Positions 1-6,032 of a stretch of DNA of 8,642 bases are shown here, in pieces. This DNA is from Candidatus Pacearchaeota archaeon (GTDB lineage Archaea; Nanoarchaeota; Nanoarchaeia; Pacearchaeales; GW2011-AR1), in assembly GCA_002690445.1 (NCBI GenBank), contig NZER01000309.1, positions 1-8,642 of the forward strand, read 5' to 3'. The first letter of the stretch is position 1, and each line of letters opens with the position of its first letter. The notes beneath the pieces are model-generated. The model saw nothing but the letters and a program-made list of their open reading frames with translations, did not search any database and was not told the origin of the DNA. Both the position numbers and the translations under genes were made by a program.

Positions 1-353
1 TGAACACTGCGCAGGTACAGCTTAAAGCCGTCAACCAAAAGAACGCTCTTGCTGCCACTAAGTATTCTAGCCTAATGGGTAAAGTCTACTGGATAGTTGG
101 GATTGTTATATTTTTAGTAGTTTTGTCTATTGGGCTGAAGATCGTTTCAGCCGTAGCCCCCTTTGCTATACCATCTAGAGGGGCCAGTTCCACTCTATTA
201 AAGGTTGTGCAGGGCATACAAAAGGTGAGAGACCAGCATATGGGAGAAAAGCCAGAAATGCTTAGACAAATAGACGATCACCTTAGGTCCCATCTAGACA
301 AAAAGGACAGATGGATGATAGCTCACGCCAAGCAAAAGCTCCATATGATGTAA
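1..353 (+). CDS. Small single-pass membrane protein, unknown function (5' end at or beyond window edge)
   Basis: I do not recognise this gene. The frame is open from the first full codon at position 3 to the TAA at 351-353. The two bases before it (TG) could be the end of an ATG, GTG or TTG start just outside the window, so the protein may be almost complete at about 117 residues. An internal ATG at 75 is possible, but it would start almost at the membrane segment. About 28 polar residues (with the short motif AQVQLKAVNQKNAL) come first, then one hydrophobic segment of about 20 residues beginning YWIVGIVIFLVVL. A polar C-terminal part of about 65 residues, rich in K, R, D and H, follows. One membrane span with a polar tail resembles many small phage membrane proteins, spanin-like ones included, but no family signature is visible. 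It ends before a strong terminator, so it belongs to an upstream transcription unit. Confidence 0.6.
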   Translation, partial: NTAQVQLKAVNQKNALAATKYSSLMGKVYWIVGIVIFLVVLSIGLKIVSAVAPFAIPSRGASSTLLKVVQGIQKVRDQHMGEKPEMLRQIDDHLRSHLDKKDRWMIAHAKQKLHMM

Positions 354-368
354 CAACCAGATAAAAAC

Positions 369-453
369 ATGACTATCTCAACCAAAATTCTCACCTAAGA
401 AATACTGGCAATACAGTTCGGGTGATGACAAGGCTAAAGCAGGAGGTAATTAA
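369..453 (+). other. Possible 27-codon mini-gene broken by a one-base slip
   Basis: An ATG at 369 opens a frame that stops after nine codons at TAA 396-398. If one A of the AAAA run at 384-387 is skipped, the frame continues to TAA 451-453. It would then encode a small basic protein starting MTISTKFSPKKYWQYSS and ending in AKAGGN. The second part looks like coding sequence (KKYWQYSSGDD) and has no other start codon in its own frame, which begins just after TGA 370-372. It could be a real mini-gene with a homopolymer sequencing error, a +1 frameshift site, or chance. No good ribosome binding site precedes ATG 369. No function can be assigned. Confidence 0.22.
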
Positions 454-476
454 TTATTAAACTAAAGACCGAAACA

Positions 477-507
477 CCTCGCCTCCGTTTGGGGGGCGAG
501 GTTTTTT
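477..507 (+). terminator. Strong intrinsic terminator
   Basis: CCTCGCC at 477-483 pairs perfectly with GGCGAGG at 495-501. The stem continues inward with one T-G wobble (484 with 494) and two C-G pairs (485-486 with 492-493), giving a ten-pair stem and a loop of about five bases (487-491). Six T residues follow at 502-507. It ends the unit that contains the membrane protein and separates it from the sugar module. The T-tract runs directly into the -35 box of the next promoter. Confidence 0.88.
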
Positions 508-508
508 C

Positions 509-537
509 TTGACTTTTAACCAAGTAAGGCCTATAAT
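509..537 (+). promoter_or_regulatory. Near-consensus sigma70-type promoter for the sugar module
   Basis: TTGACT at 509-514 (five of six to the -35 consensus) and a perfect TATAAT at 532-537 are separated by exactly 17 bases. The expected transcription start is about 543-545. This is the only gap of its kind before a cluster of closely packed same-strand genes, so it probably drives the whole 548-7079 block. It also explains why the TTG at 509, which is in frame with the downstream gene, is not a start codon: it is part of the -35 box. Confidence 0.8.
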
Positions 538-546
538 TCTTATAGG
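530..546. promoter_or_regulatory. Perfect inverted repeat over the -10 box, possible operator
   Basis: CCTATAA at 530-536 is mirrored by TTATAGG at 540-546 with a three-base centre. The repeat covers the -10 hexamer and the expected transcription start, which is where a repressor would block the polymerase. It may be a chance result of the A+T-rich promoter, as half of the repeat is the TATAAT box itself. Confidence 0.3.
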
Positions 547-547
547 A

Positions 548-1213
548 ATGGATTTAGATAAGCTCTTTAATTACAAAGAAGGACAAGACTGTTATATTTT
601 AGCTTGTGGCCCATCTCTAAATAAACACGACAACAAAGAAACAAGAGAGCTACTACAAAATAATCTAGTCTTTTCTATAAAGCAGGCTTACGATAAGTTT
701 AAAGAAGAAACAGATTTTCATTTTTGGAATTGCTCTAATCTACCTATTGACTACGTTAACATTCCGTATAGATACATAGACCACCGGCCAGAAGTGGTAG
801 TAGCTAGCAGTAATTATCCGAGAGGACAGAGATGGAGCCTCGCTCAAAAGCATGATATATTTTTCCAAGTTCCCTTAGTGGAAGAAATAGGAGGGAAAGA
901 TAACACTTTAGCTATCAAGAGAAATTACGATGATTTTTTAATAACAGAAAGCAAAGACAAGAGAATGACAGGCCCCGGCATAATGCTGGAGACCGTTTTA
1001 TACATGGCGGTACATGTAGGAGTAAAATCTATAACCACTATAGGATGGGACCTAGACGAGCACGGCAGCCACTTTTATAAAGAAGAAGAGAAAGCTTTTA
1101 TGGATAATAAAGGCTGCGAAATACCTTGGGATATTGTAGCTAACTCAGAGGCGCAGCCAAGCATTAAAAATTGGCTTCAATCAAAAGGGATAGAACTTAA
1201 TGTCAAAAGCTGA
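548..1213 (+). CDS. DUF115/GT42-like putative glycosyltransferase
   Basis: The predicted protein has 221 residues from the ATG at 548. It is probably a cytoplasmic Rossmann-like enzyme of the broad group that includes DUF115 (motility accessory factor-like) proteins and Campylobacter-type GT42 sialyltransferases. The first strand and loop YILACGPSL lie at residues 16-24. The second hallmark starts with TGPGIMLET at 141-149 and ends with TTIGWDLDEHG at 163-173, comparable to the late GxD strand of GT42 enzymes. Family placement rests on these two motifs by eye. The TTG at 509 gives a longer frame but is the -35 box, so I chose ATG 548, which keeps the first motif intact. The expected mRNA start is only about four bases upstream, with no room for a Shine-Dalgarno site. 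The gene overlaps the next by 14 bases. With neuB and a cytidylyltransferase nearby, a CMP-nonulosonate donor is a reasonable inference, unproven. Confidence 0.72.
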   Translation: MDLDKLFNYKEGQDCYILACGPSLNKHDNKETRELLQNNLVFSIKQAYDKFKEETDFHFWNCSNLPIDYVNIPYRYIDHRPEVVVASSNYPRGQRWSLAQKHDIFFQVPLVEEIGGKDNTLAIKRNYDDFLITESKDKRMTGPGIMLETVLYMAVHVGVKSITTIGWDLDEHGSHFYKEEEKAFMDNKGCEIPWDIVANSEAQPSIKNWLQSKGIELNVKS

Positions 1214-1886
1214 ATTTAAATTTAGAGAAAATACTAAGGACAAGTATTGTATTTATGAGGTCATGGAAACAGATTGCTATCGATTAAAATCTTGGGGTCT
1301 AACTGACCCTAAAGTTATAATTGATGTAGGCTGTCACATAGGATGTTTTTCCCTTTTAGCTTGCAGACTCTTTCCTAACTGTAAAGTGCTGTCTTTTGAA
1401 ATGGTTGAGGAGAACTTTTTGATAGCTCAAAATAATTTAAAAGGTTTCGAGAATAACAAATGCGTAAATGCCGCAATAAAAGGAAAAAACCCAGTCATTG
1501 GCTGTCGCTATAACGAAGACAACACAGGAGGACATAAAGCCGTTTTTAAAGGAGCAGACTCCTACATAGGAGAGAGAAGAATGAAATGGGATTACCAACT
1601 AGAAGACGAAGAGATTAAAACGCTAGACTTTAAGCAAATTTTCGAAGACTACAGCTTAGGAGAAATAGATTTTCTTAAGTTAGATTGCGAAGGATCAGAG
1701 CACGAAATACTACCCCACCTTTTTGAAACAGATTTAATAAAAAAGATTAAGAACATAGCTCTAGAAATGCACGGAAGAAAAGAGAAAGAATGTTCCTACA
1801 TTTTATCAAAGTTAGAAGAGCACTACGACTCTGTCGAAAGAACAGGAGCCGAAGGACATCTAATCTTCTGCCAAGACCTTAAATGA
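1200..1886 (+). CDS. FkbM-family SAM-dependent methyltransferase
   Basis: The predicted protein has 228 residues and a class I methyltransferase fold. The SAM-binding motif I is IDVGCHIGCFSL at residues 41-52. The following strand ends in SFEMVEEN at 65-72, with the acidic residue expected to contact the ribose. The FkbM signature IDFLKLDCEGSEHEIL is at 156-171, and a late strand ALEMHG is at 187-192. FkbM relatives usually O-methylate sugars or small molecules, and in phage and capsule clusters they often methylate glycans; methylation of a glycan made by this cluster is an inference. The ATG at 1200 overlaps the upstream gene by 14 bases and has an AAGGGA site about ten bases before it. The stop forms an ATGA overlap with neuB, so the two genes are probably translationally coupled. 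Confidence 0.88.
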   Translation: MSKAEFKFRENTKDKYCIYEVMETDCYRLKSWGLTDPKVIIDVGCHIGCFSLLACRLFPNCKVLSFEMVEENFLIAQNNLKGFENNKCVNAAIKGKNPVIGCRYNEDNTGGHKAVFKGADSYIGERRMKWDYQLEDEEIKTLDFKQIFEDYSLGEIDFLKLDCEGSEHEILPHLFETDLIKKIKNIALEMHGRKEKECSYILSKLEEHYDSVERTGAEGHLIFCQDLK

Positions 1887-2728
1887 AAAAGACTTATATT
1901 ATAGCCGAAATAGGGATAAATCATAACGGAGACCTAAGTATAGCCAAGAAGCTTGTAGACATAGCCGCTGCTGCTGGCTGTGACGCGGTTAAGTTTCAAA
2001 AAAGAGACCCGGATGTATGTGTACCAGATCATCAGAAAAACGTCGCAAAAGACACTCCTTGGGGCAGTATGACCTATCTGGAGTACAAACATAAGACAGA
2101 GTTTGGCAAAGAGGAGTACGATGAGATAGACAAATACTGTAAAGAGAGAAAAATAAGGTGGAGCGCTTCGCCTTGGGACTTAGGAAGCTTGGAGTTTCTC
2201 TTAAAGTACGACCTGCCATTCATTAAGATTCCTTCAGCGATGTTGACAAACAAAGCCCTATTAGAAGGCTGTCTATCAAGTGGTAAAAAAGTGATTTTAT
2301 CCACAGGTATGAGTACGGAAGATGAAATTTCAGAAGCTGTTTCATTTTTAGAAGAAAGAATAACAGTAAAAAGCAAATCCAGCTTCGCCATATTGCATTG
2401 CAATTCAACCTACCCAGCCCCCCTCGAAGAGTTAAACTTATCATGCATTGAAACATTAAAAGAAAAGTATGGTTGCGAGGTTGGCTATAGTGGCCATGAA
2501 TTTAGACTGGGAACTTCTGTCGCGGCTGTTTATCTTGGAGCTACTATAATAGAAAGGCACATAACCCTTGACAGAAGCATGTGGGGTTCAGACCACCTTA
2601 GCTCAGTTGAACCACAAGGACTCTTTAAATTAGTTAGCGGGATAAGAGAACTAGAAAAAGCATATGGGAACGGAATTATAAGCGTTACTGAATCAGAAAA
2701 AGATGTCAGAAGAAAACTTAGGGGTTAA
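1883..2728 (+). CDS. neuB: N-acetylneuraminate/nonulosonate synthase, NeuB type, without SAF domain
   Basis: NeuB enzymes condense phosphoenolpyruvate with an N-acetylated six-carbon sugar to make a nine-carbon nonulosonic acid (sialic, legionaminic or pseudaminic type). Family landmarks are clear: EIGINHNGD at residues 9-17, AVKFQKR at 35-41, SPWD at 96-99, IKIPSAMLTN at 114-123, STGMST at 140-145, HCNSTYPAP at 172-180, GYSGHE at 201-206 and IERHITLD at 223-230. His205 and His226 are 21 residues apart, the same spacing as the two metal-binding histidines of the meningococcal enzyme. Typical enzymes have about 340-350 residues and end in an antifreeze-like (SAF) domain that closes the active site of the partner subunit. 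This one has 281 residues and stops at VRRKLRG, about where that domain would begin. Which sugar is made cannot be told from sequence alone. It overlaps the methyltransferase gene by four bases (ATGA) and the next gene by 26. Confidence 0.93.
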   Translation: MKKTYIIAEIGINHNGDLSIAKKLVDIAAAAGCDAVKFQKRDPDVCVPDHQKNVAKDTPWGSMTYLEYKHKTEFGKEEYDEIDKYCKERKIRWSASPWDLGSLEFLLKYDLPFIKIPSAMLTNKALLEGCLSSGKKVILSTGMSTEDEISEAVSFLEERITVKSKSSFAILHCNSTYPAPLEELNLSCIETLKEKYGCEVGYSGHEFRLGTSVAAVYLGATIIERHITLDRSMWGSDHLSSVEPQGLFKLVSGIRELEKAYGNGIISVTESEKDVRRKLRG

Positions 2729-3557
2729 GTCCCATAAACATTTTGTGAGCCAGTCCATAAAAACCCTAAACCCTGAAGCTTTCTACAACTTGAACTGGCA
2801 AAACTCTGACACTATAGAATCTTGATTTATAACTTCGGAAGAAAACTTCTCGGAAAATAAAAAAAGAGGAGAATCTTATTTAAATAAATTTAACTTCATA
2901 AAAGGAGAAATAGTAAAGACCCCGGAAATTATCTATAAAAATGTTATTGATTTTGATAAATTTAAAAATAAGAAAATTTTAGTTATAGGAGGCGGACCTA
3001 CCACTAATTGTTACAATTGGAACCCAGAAGAGTACGATTTTATTTTTTCCTGCAATCACTTCTTTCTTAATAAAAAAATAAAGAATATAAAAGTCTCCTT
3101 CTGTGTGCTCGGCAACGAGGTCGATCACCTTAGGAAAGAATTCGTAGATTATATCACAGAAAACGAGACGATAATAGGGGTCGAAGACTATAACAAGAAC
3201 CCAAACAACATAAAAGAACTCCAAGAGAAAATAAAGAACCCAATTTTTCCCCACATCTTAAGGTTTCAAGGGAAAATTGGAGTAGCACCTAAGCTAGTAG
3301 TCTTAGCTACTTTACTTGGAGCGAGGCACGTTGACTTTGTTGGTATAGACGGAAGACCGAGAGGAGTCGAGGTTGGAGAAATTAGTCACCATTCTTTTCA
3401 AGAAGGAAAGAGGTTTTCTATGCCCTACCCCTGTGACAACTTTTTAGCTCATTATAAATGTTTAAAGTTTTATCTAGAAAACAAGATAGGAAAAGGGGTT
3501 GTTTACAGGAACCTAGGGAAAGGACACGAACTAAACTTGTCCGGAGAGGCATTTTAA
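2703..3557 (+). CDS. DUF115/GT42-like protein interrupted by one in-frame TGA
   Basis: The frame is open from ATG 2703 to TAA 3555-3557 (284 codons plus stop) except for one TGA at 2823-2825, codon 41. Codons on both sides look coding. Past the TGA come ILVIGGGPTTN at about residues 92-102, SCNHFF at 116-121, and GVAPKLVVLATLLGARHV ending in GIDGRPRG from about 193 to 220. These resemble a nucleotide-sugar-binding Rossmann fold: the N-GPS start, the CNxFF strand and the late GID strand recall GT42 sialyltransferases and DUF115. The ATG overlaps neuB by 26 bases, as is usual in this cluster. No in-frame ATG lies between the TGA and 3105, where a GTG occurs, and a start there would lose the GGGP loop. 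The simplest reading is TGG (Trp) changed to TGA by mutation or sequencing error; readthrough is also possible. If the lesion is real, only a 40-residue fragment is made unless the stop is suppressed. Confidence 0.75.
2823..2825 (+). other. In-frame premature TGA
   Basis: The TGA sits in the context TCT TGA TTT. It is the only stop in the 285-codon frame of 2703-3557 before the final TAA. Replacing it with TGG would give the sequence IESWFITSEE and a continuous protein. About 38 tryptophans elsewhere in the window all use TGG, and five neighbouring genes end in TGA, so general reassignment of TGA to tryptophan is unlikely. Confidence 0.85.
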
Positions 3558-3561
3558 AAAA

Positions 3562-4866
3562 ATGGAAGTCAGCCCACTAGAGCTATTAAGAAGCCAGACT
3601 CACAACGATAAGTTTTGTAGACTGGATTTAGTGGTTAGATATATTTTTTTAGAAGGATTTTATGGAAAGAGAGACTTTTCTGAAGCAAAAAAGCTTTACG
3701 AAAAAATGCAGTTTCATAGATGTTCCACCCTCCGCCACCCAAATGGCAATTTATTTACAAAAGATTTTGAAAAACTAGCGAAAAGCTTTGAAAGTAAAGG
3801 GTACCTAGAGGAGCACCCCTTATTAGTTAATAAAAATAAATACTTATTAGATTGTTCGCATAGGGCTGCGTGCAGTTTATTTTTTGGCGTAGAAAAAATT
3901 CCTTACGAAGTTAGAGAGGACTGGAGGGCGGTTTTATATAATAAAAAAGTTAATGAAAAAACGTATTTCAATTACGGCTTAAAATGGTTCAAAGAAAATG
4001 GATTTACTGAAGACGAGATTAATACTATTGAGGCTAAGCGCCGAGACCTTTTCCTTAAGGCTAGTTTCTGTTTTCCAGTTGTTCTATGGGGGACAGTACA
4101 CAAATTTTACGAGCGCATTAAGGAAGACATATCCAAAGATTTTGAAATACTAGAAACCCACGAACTAGAGTTCGAAGAAGAGAGCTACAAAGACTTTGGT
4201 CGCCTTCTATATGAGGTAGACGACATTTCAAAAGATAGAATAGAAAAGAAGTTCTCCCGAATGAAAGGTTGTAGAAAAATGAGTATCCTTTTTATTCACA
4301 AATGGAACCCATCTTTTAGAGCTAAGACTAATTTCCCTGACAAGCTAATATGCATTGAAGTCGAAGAGCTCAAGAAGAAAGTTAGAGAAAAGTATAAAAG
4401 CTTGATTAGTGATTATTATTATGACAACATTGTTCATGTAGGTGATAATTTTGAACACACGTTTCATATAAAACATCTTGTAAAACTAAATAAACTAAAC
4501 ACGGCTCTCTTATCTCTTGAGATACCCAAAGAAGACACATGCATAGTAGGCTCCAGCATAATGACAGCCCTCGGCATAAAGAAAGATAATGATATTGACT
4601 TTACATGCTTAAAGAAACACAGGAGATCTATAAGCAGCTTCTTAACAAATAAAAAAGGATATGATGACGTAGATCTAGTGTCTGAAAACTGGTGCTTCTT
4701 TAATAAAGAGGTCCCAGACGATGCTTTAATCAAAAACCCAGAGCACCACTTTACTAAACTAGGGTTTAAGTTTGCTAATTTAGATATTCTTTTGCAAAGA
4801 AAAAAAGAAACAAGACGCCCTAAAGACGTCGCTGACATAACTACTATTAAAGAGCGCATGAAATGA
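3562..4866 (+). CDS. ParB-like plus nucleotidyltransferase-like fusion protein, unknown role
   Basis: The predicted protein has 434 residues in three parts. The first, to about residue 120, has a ParB/sulfiredoxin-like element: LLVNKNKYLLDCSHRAACSL at 87-106, where DxSHR matches the DGxHR core, then FGVEKIPYEV. The middle (about 170-305) is of a type I cannot name, with short strands (FPVVLWGTVHKFYERI, SILFIHKWNP) and a possible loop HVGDNFEHTFH at 292-302. The last has a polymerase-beta-type nucleotidyltransferase signature: VGSSIMTALG at 329-338, NDIDF at 343-347 with the acidic pair D344 and D346, and a candidate third carboxylate D408 in NLDILL. The ending RRPKDVADI is also common in small nucleotidyltransferases. 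The start follows the previous stop after four bases, with GGAGAGG twelve bases upstream. Its place among sugar genes suggests transfer of a nucleotidyl or phospho-sugar group, but that is speculative. Confidence 0.7.
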   Translation: MEVSPLELLRSQTHNDKFCRLDLVVRYIFLEGFYGKRDFSEAKKLYEKMQFHRCSTLRHPNGNLFTKDFEKLAKSFESKGYLEEHPLLVNKNKYLLDCSHRAACSLFFGVEKIPYEVREDWRAVLYNKKVNEKTYFNYGLKWFKENGFTEDEINTIEAKRRDLFLKASFCFPVVLWGTVHKFYERIKEDISKDFEILETHELEFEEESYKDFGRLLYEVDDISKDRIEKKFSRMKGCRKMSILFIHKWNPSFRAKTNFPDKLICIEVEELKKKVREKYKSLISDYYYDNIVHVGDNFEHTFHIKHLVKLNKLNTALLSLEIPKEDTCIVGSSIMTALGIKKDNDIDFTCLKKHRRSISSFLTNKKGYDDVDLVSENWCFFNKEVPDDALIKNPEHHFTKLGFKFANLDILLQRKKETRRPKDVADITTIKERMK

Positions 4867-5348
4867 ATACGAGCGTTAAGAGAGTAATATTTAGCCCAGA
4901 AGAGGACATAAAAGAGTTCTTTATAGACGAGATAAATGAAGCTAAAAAAGAAATAAAGCTAGCCACTTTTTGGTTTACATGGAAGCCAATAGCCTATGCT
5001 TTATCAAAGGCTCTAAAGAAAGGCGTAGATATTAAAATAATACTAGACTCTAGAAGTTTAGAAAAAAAACAAAAAGATGTGCATAACGAAGAAATTGAGA
5101 CTGTTCCTTATTTATTAGAAAAGGGATTTGTTGACAGAATAAGAATTTATAATGGGGAGATGTTGCATTATAAGCTAATGCTTATCGACGGGAGACGTGT
5201 TCTGAACGGTTCTTGCAACCTATTCAATGCGTCCCTAAACAGAACAGAAGAGTACTGCATGGTAACTGAAGGAGAAGACCTTTACGAAATATTTGTTAAA
5301 CAATTTTATAAATTATGGAAAGACAAAAGCTTTAAACCCAAGACATGA
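4863..5348 (+). CDS. Phospholipase D-superfamily protein with one HKD motif
   Basis: The predicted protein has 161 residues. One complete HxKxxxxD motif is visible: H102, K104 and D109 in LHYKLMLIDG. The usual NGSCNLFNAS segment follows at 115-124, and EEY at 129-131 supplies the acidic residue common in this family. One-HKD members such as bacterial Nuc dimerise so that two HKD motifs form one active site. They cut phosphodiester bonds in DNA, RNA or phospholipids through a phospho-histidine. There is no signal peptide, so the protein is probably cytoplasmic. It shares ATGA overlaps with both neighbours, so it belongs to the sugar module transcript. Possible roles are a nuclease, or a transferase acting on lipid-linked or phosphate-linked glycans. 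The choice cannot be made from the sequence. Confidence 0.85.
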   Translation: MNTSVKRVIFSPEEDIKEFFIDEINEAKKEIKLATFWFTWKPIAYALSKALKKGVDIKIILDSRSLEKKQKDVHNEEIETVPYLLEKGFVDRIRIYNGEMLHYKLMLIDGRRVLNGSCNLFNASLNRTEEYCMVTEGEDLYEIFVKQFYKLWKDKSFKPKT

Positions 5349-6013
5349 AAAATATAAAAGATATATTATTTATAATTCAAGCGAGACTAAACTCCCAGAG
5401 AGTACCCAATAAAATGCTAAGACCGTTCAAGGGAAGCAATCTTTTTGGGATGGCTATGACTAAAGTCCTACTTAGTGATTATATTCCCAAAGAGAATTTC
5501 TACGTTTCTGTACATGAGCAAGAGCTTATAGACGAAGCGGATAAACTGGGAGTAAATATCTTTAAAAGAAGCCATGAGTCAGCTAATAATGACAACGACT
5601 TAAAAAAAATATACGAGTGGCACGACAAACTGCCCTTCAAATATGTTATCAAAATCAATAGTTGCTCTCCCCTTTTAAAAATAGATACCATCAATGAGTT
5701 TACCAGACAATTCGTTAAGCAAGAAGAAGAAAACTTATTCGGGGTCATCGAGCAGAAGGATTACTTTTGGAATAAGGAAGGGCTCATGATAACACCTTGG
5801 CCAGAAGATCAAACGATAATGAATACTAAAGCGGTTGAGCCTACCTATAAAGCTGCACATGTTCTATACGCCTCCAGAATGGATATTATAAAAGACTACA
5901 TGTTTATGGGAGACTTCCTTGAAGAAGGAAGCATCAAGCTTTTTCCCATGAACGAACTAGAGGCTTTCGATATAGATTATGATTGGCAATTTACTTTAGC
6001 TGAAAATTTATAA
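5345..6013 (+). CDS. NeuA/SpsF-like cytidylyltransferase for nonulosonic acid activation
   Basis: The predicted protein has 222 residues, close to the usual length of CMP-sugar synthetases. The N-terminal nucleotide loop IIQARLNSQRVPNKML at residues 10-25 is the variant seen in SpsF-like enzymes of the I(P/Q)ARxxSxRxPxK type. KINSCSPLL at 103-111 matches the segment that contacts the base and sugar. AFDIDYDWQFTLAE at 207-220 is the metal-binding end, with D209 and D211 in the pattern DIDxxxD. The family transfers CMP from CTP to a keto-sugar acid (CMP-NeuAc, CMP-legionaminate, CMP-pseudaminate or CMP-KDO). With neuB in the same transcript, CMP-nonulosonate synthesis is the best reading. I leave the symbol empty because NeuA, SpsF and KdsB types cannot be separated here. 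The start overlaps the PLD gene stop (ATGA); no Shine-Dalgarno site is visible. Confidence 0.78.
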   Translation: MKNIKDILFIIQARLNSQRVPNKMLRPFKGSNLFGMAMTKVLLSDYIPKENFYVSVHEQELIDEADKLGVNIFKRSHESANNDNDLKKIYEWHDKLPFKYVIKINSCSPLLKIDTINEFTRQFVKQEEENLFGVIEQKDYFWNKEGLMITPWPEDQTIMNTKAVEPTYKAAHVLYASRMDIIKDYMFMGDFLEEGSIKLFPMNELEAFDIDYDWQFTLAENL

Positions 6014-6032
6014 AACTAAGTATAACATAAAA

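Noticed and set aside
509..547. TTG at 509 as the start of the first DUF115/GT42-like gene
   Set aside because: The TTG is the first half of a -35 box with a perfect -10 box 17 bases on, so transcripts from that promoter would start downstream of it. ATG 548 keeps the conserved first motif.
2243..2264. Perfect TTGACA at 2243-2248 inside neuB
   Set aside because: No acceptable -10 box lies 16-18 bases downstream. The nearest, TATTAG, is 10 bases away.
3105..3557. A separate 150-residue gene starting at GTG 3105
   Set aside because: The same frame is open upstream through a nucleotide-binding loop to the TGA at 2823 and beyond it to ATG 2703. A start at 3105 would cut the fold in half and has no ribosome binding site.
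5131..5153. Perfect TTGACA (5131-5136) and TATAAT (5148-5153) in the PLD gene
   Set aside because: The spacer is only 11 bases, too short for a sigma70-type promoter.
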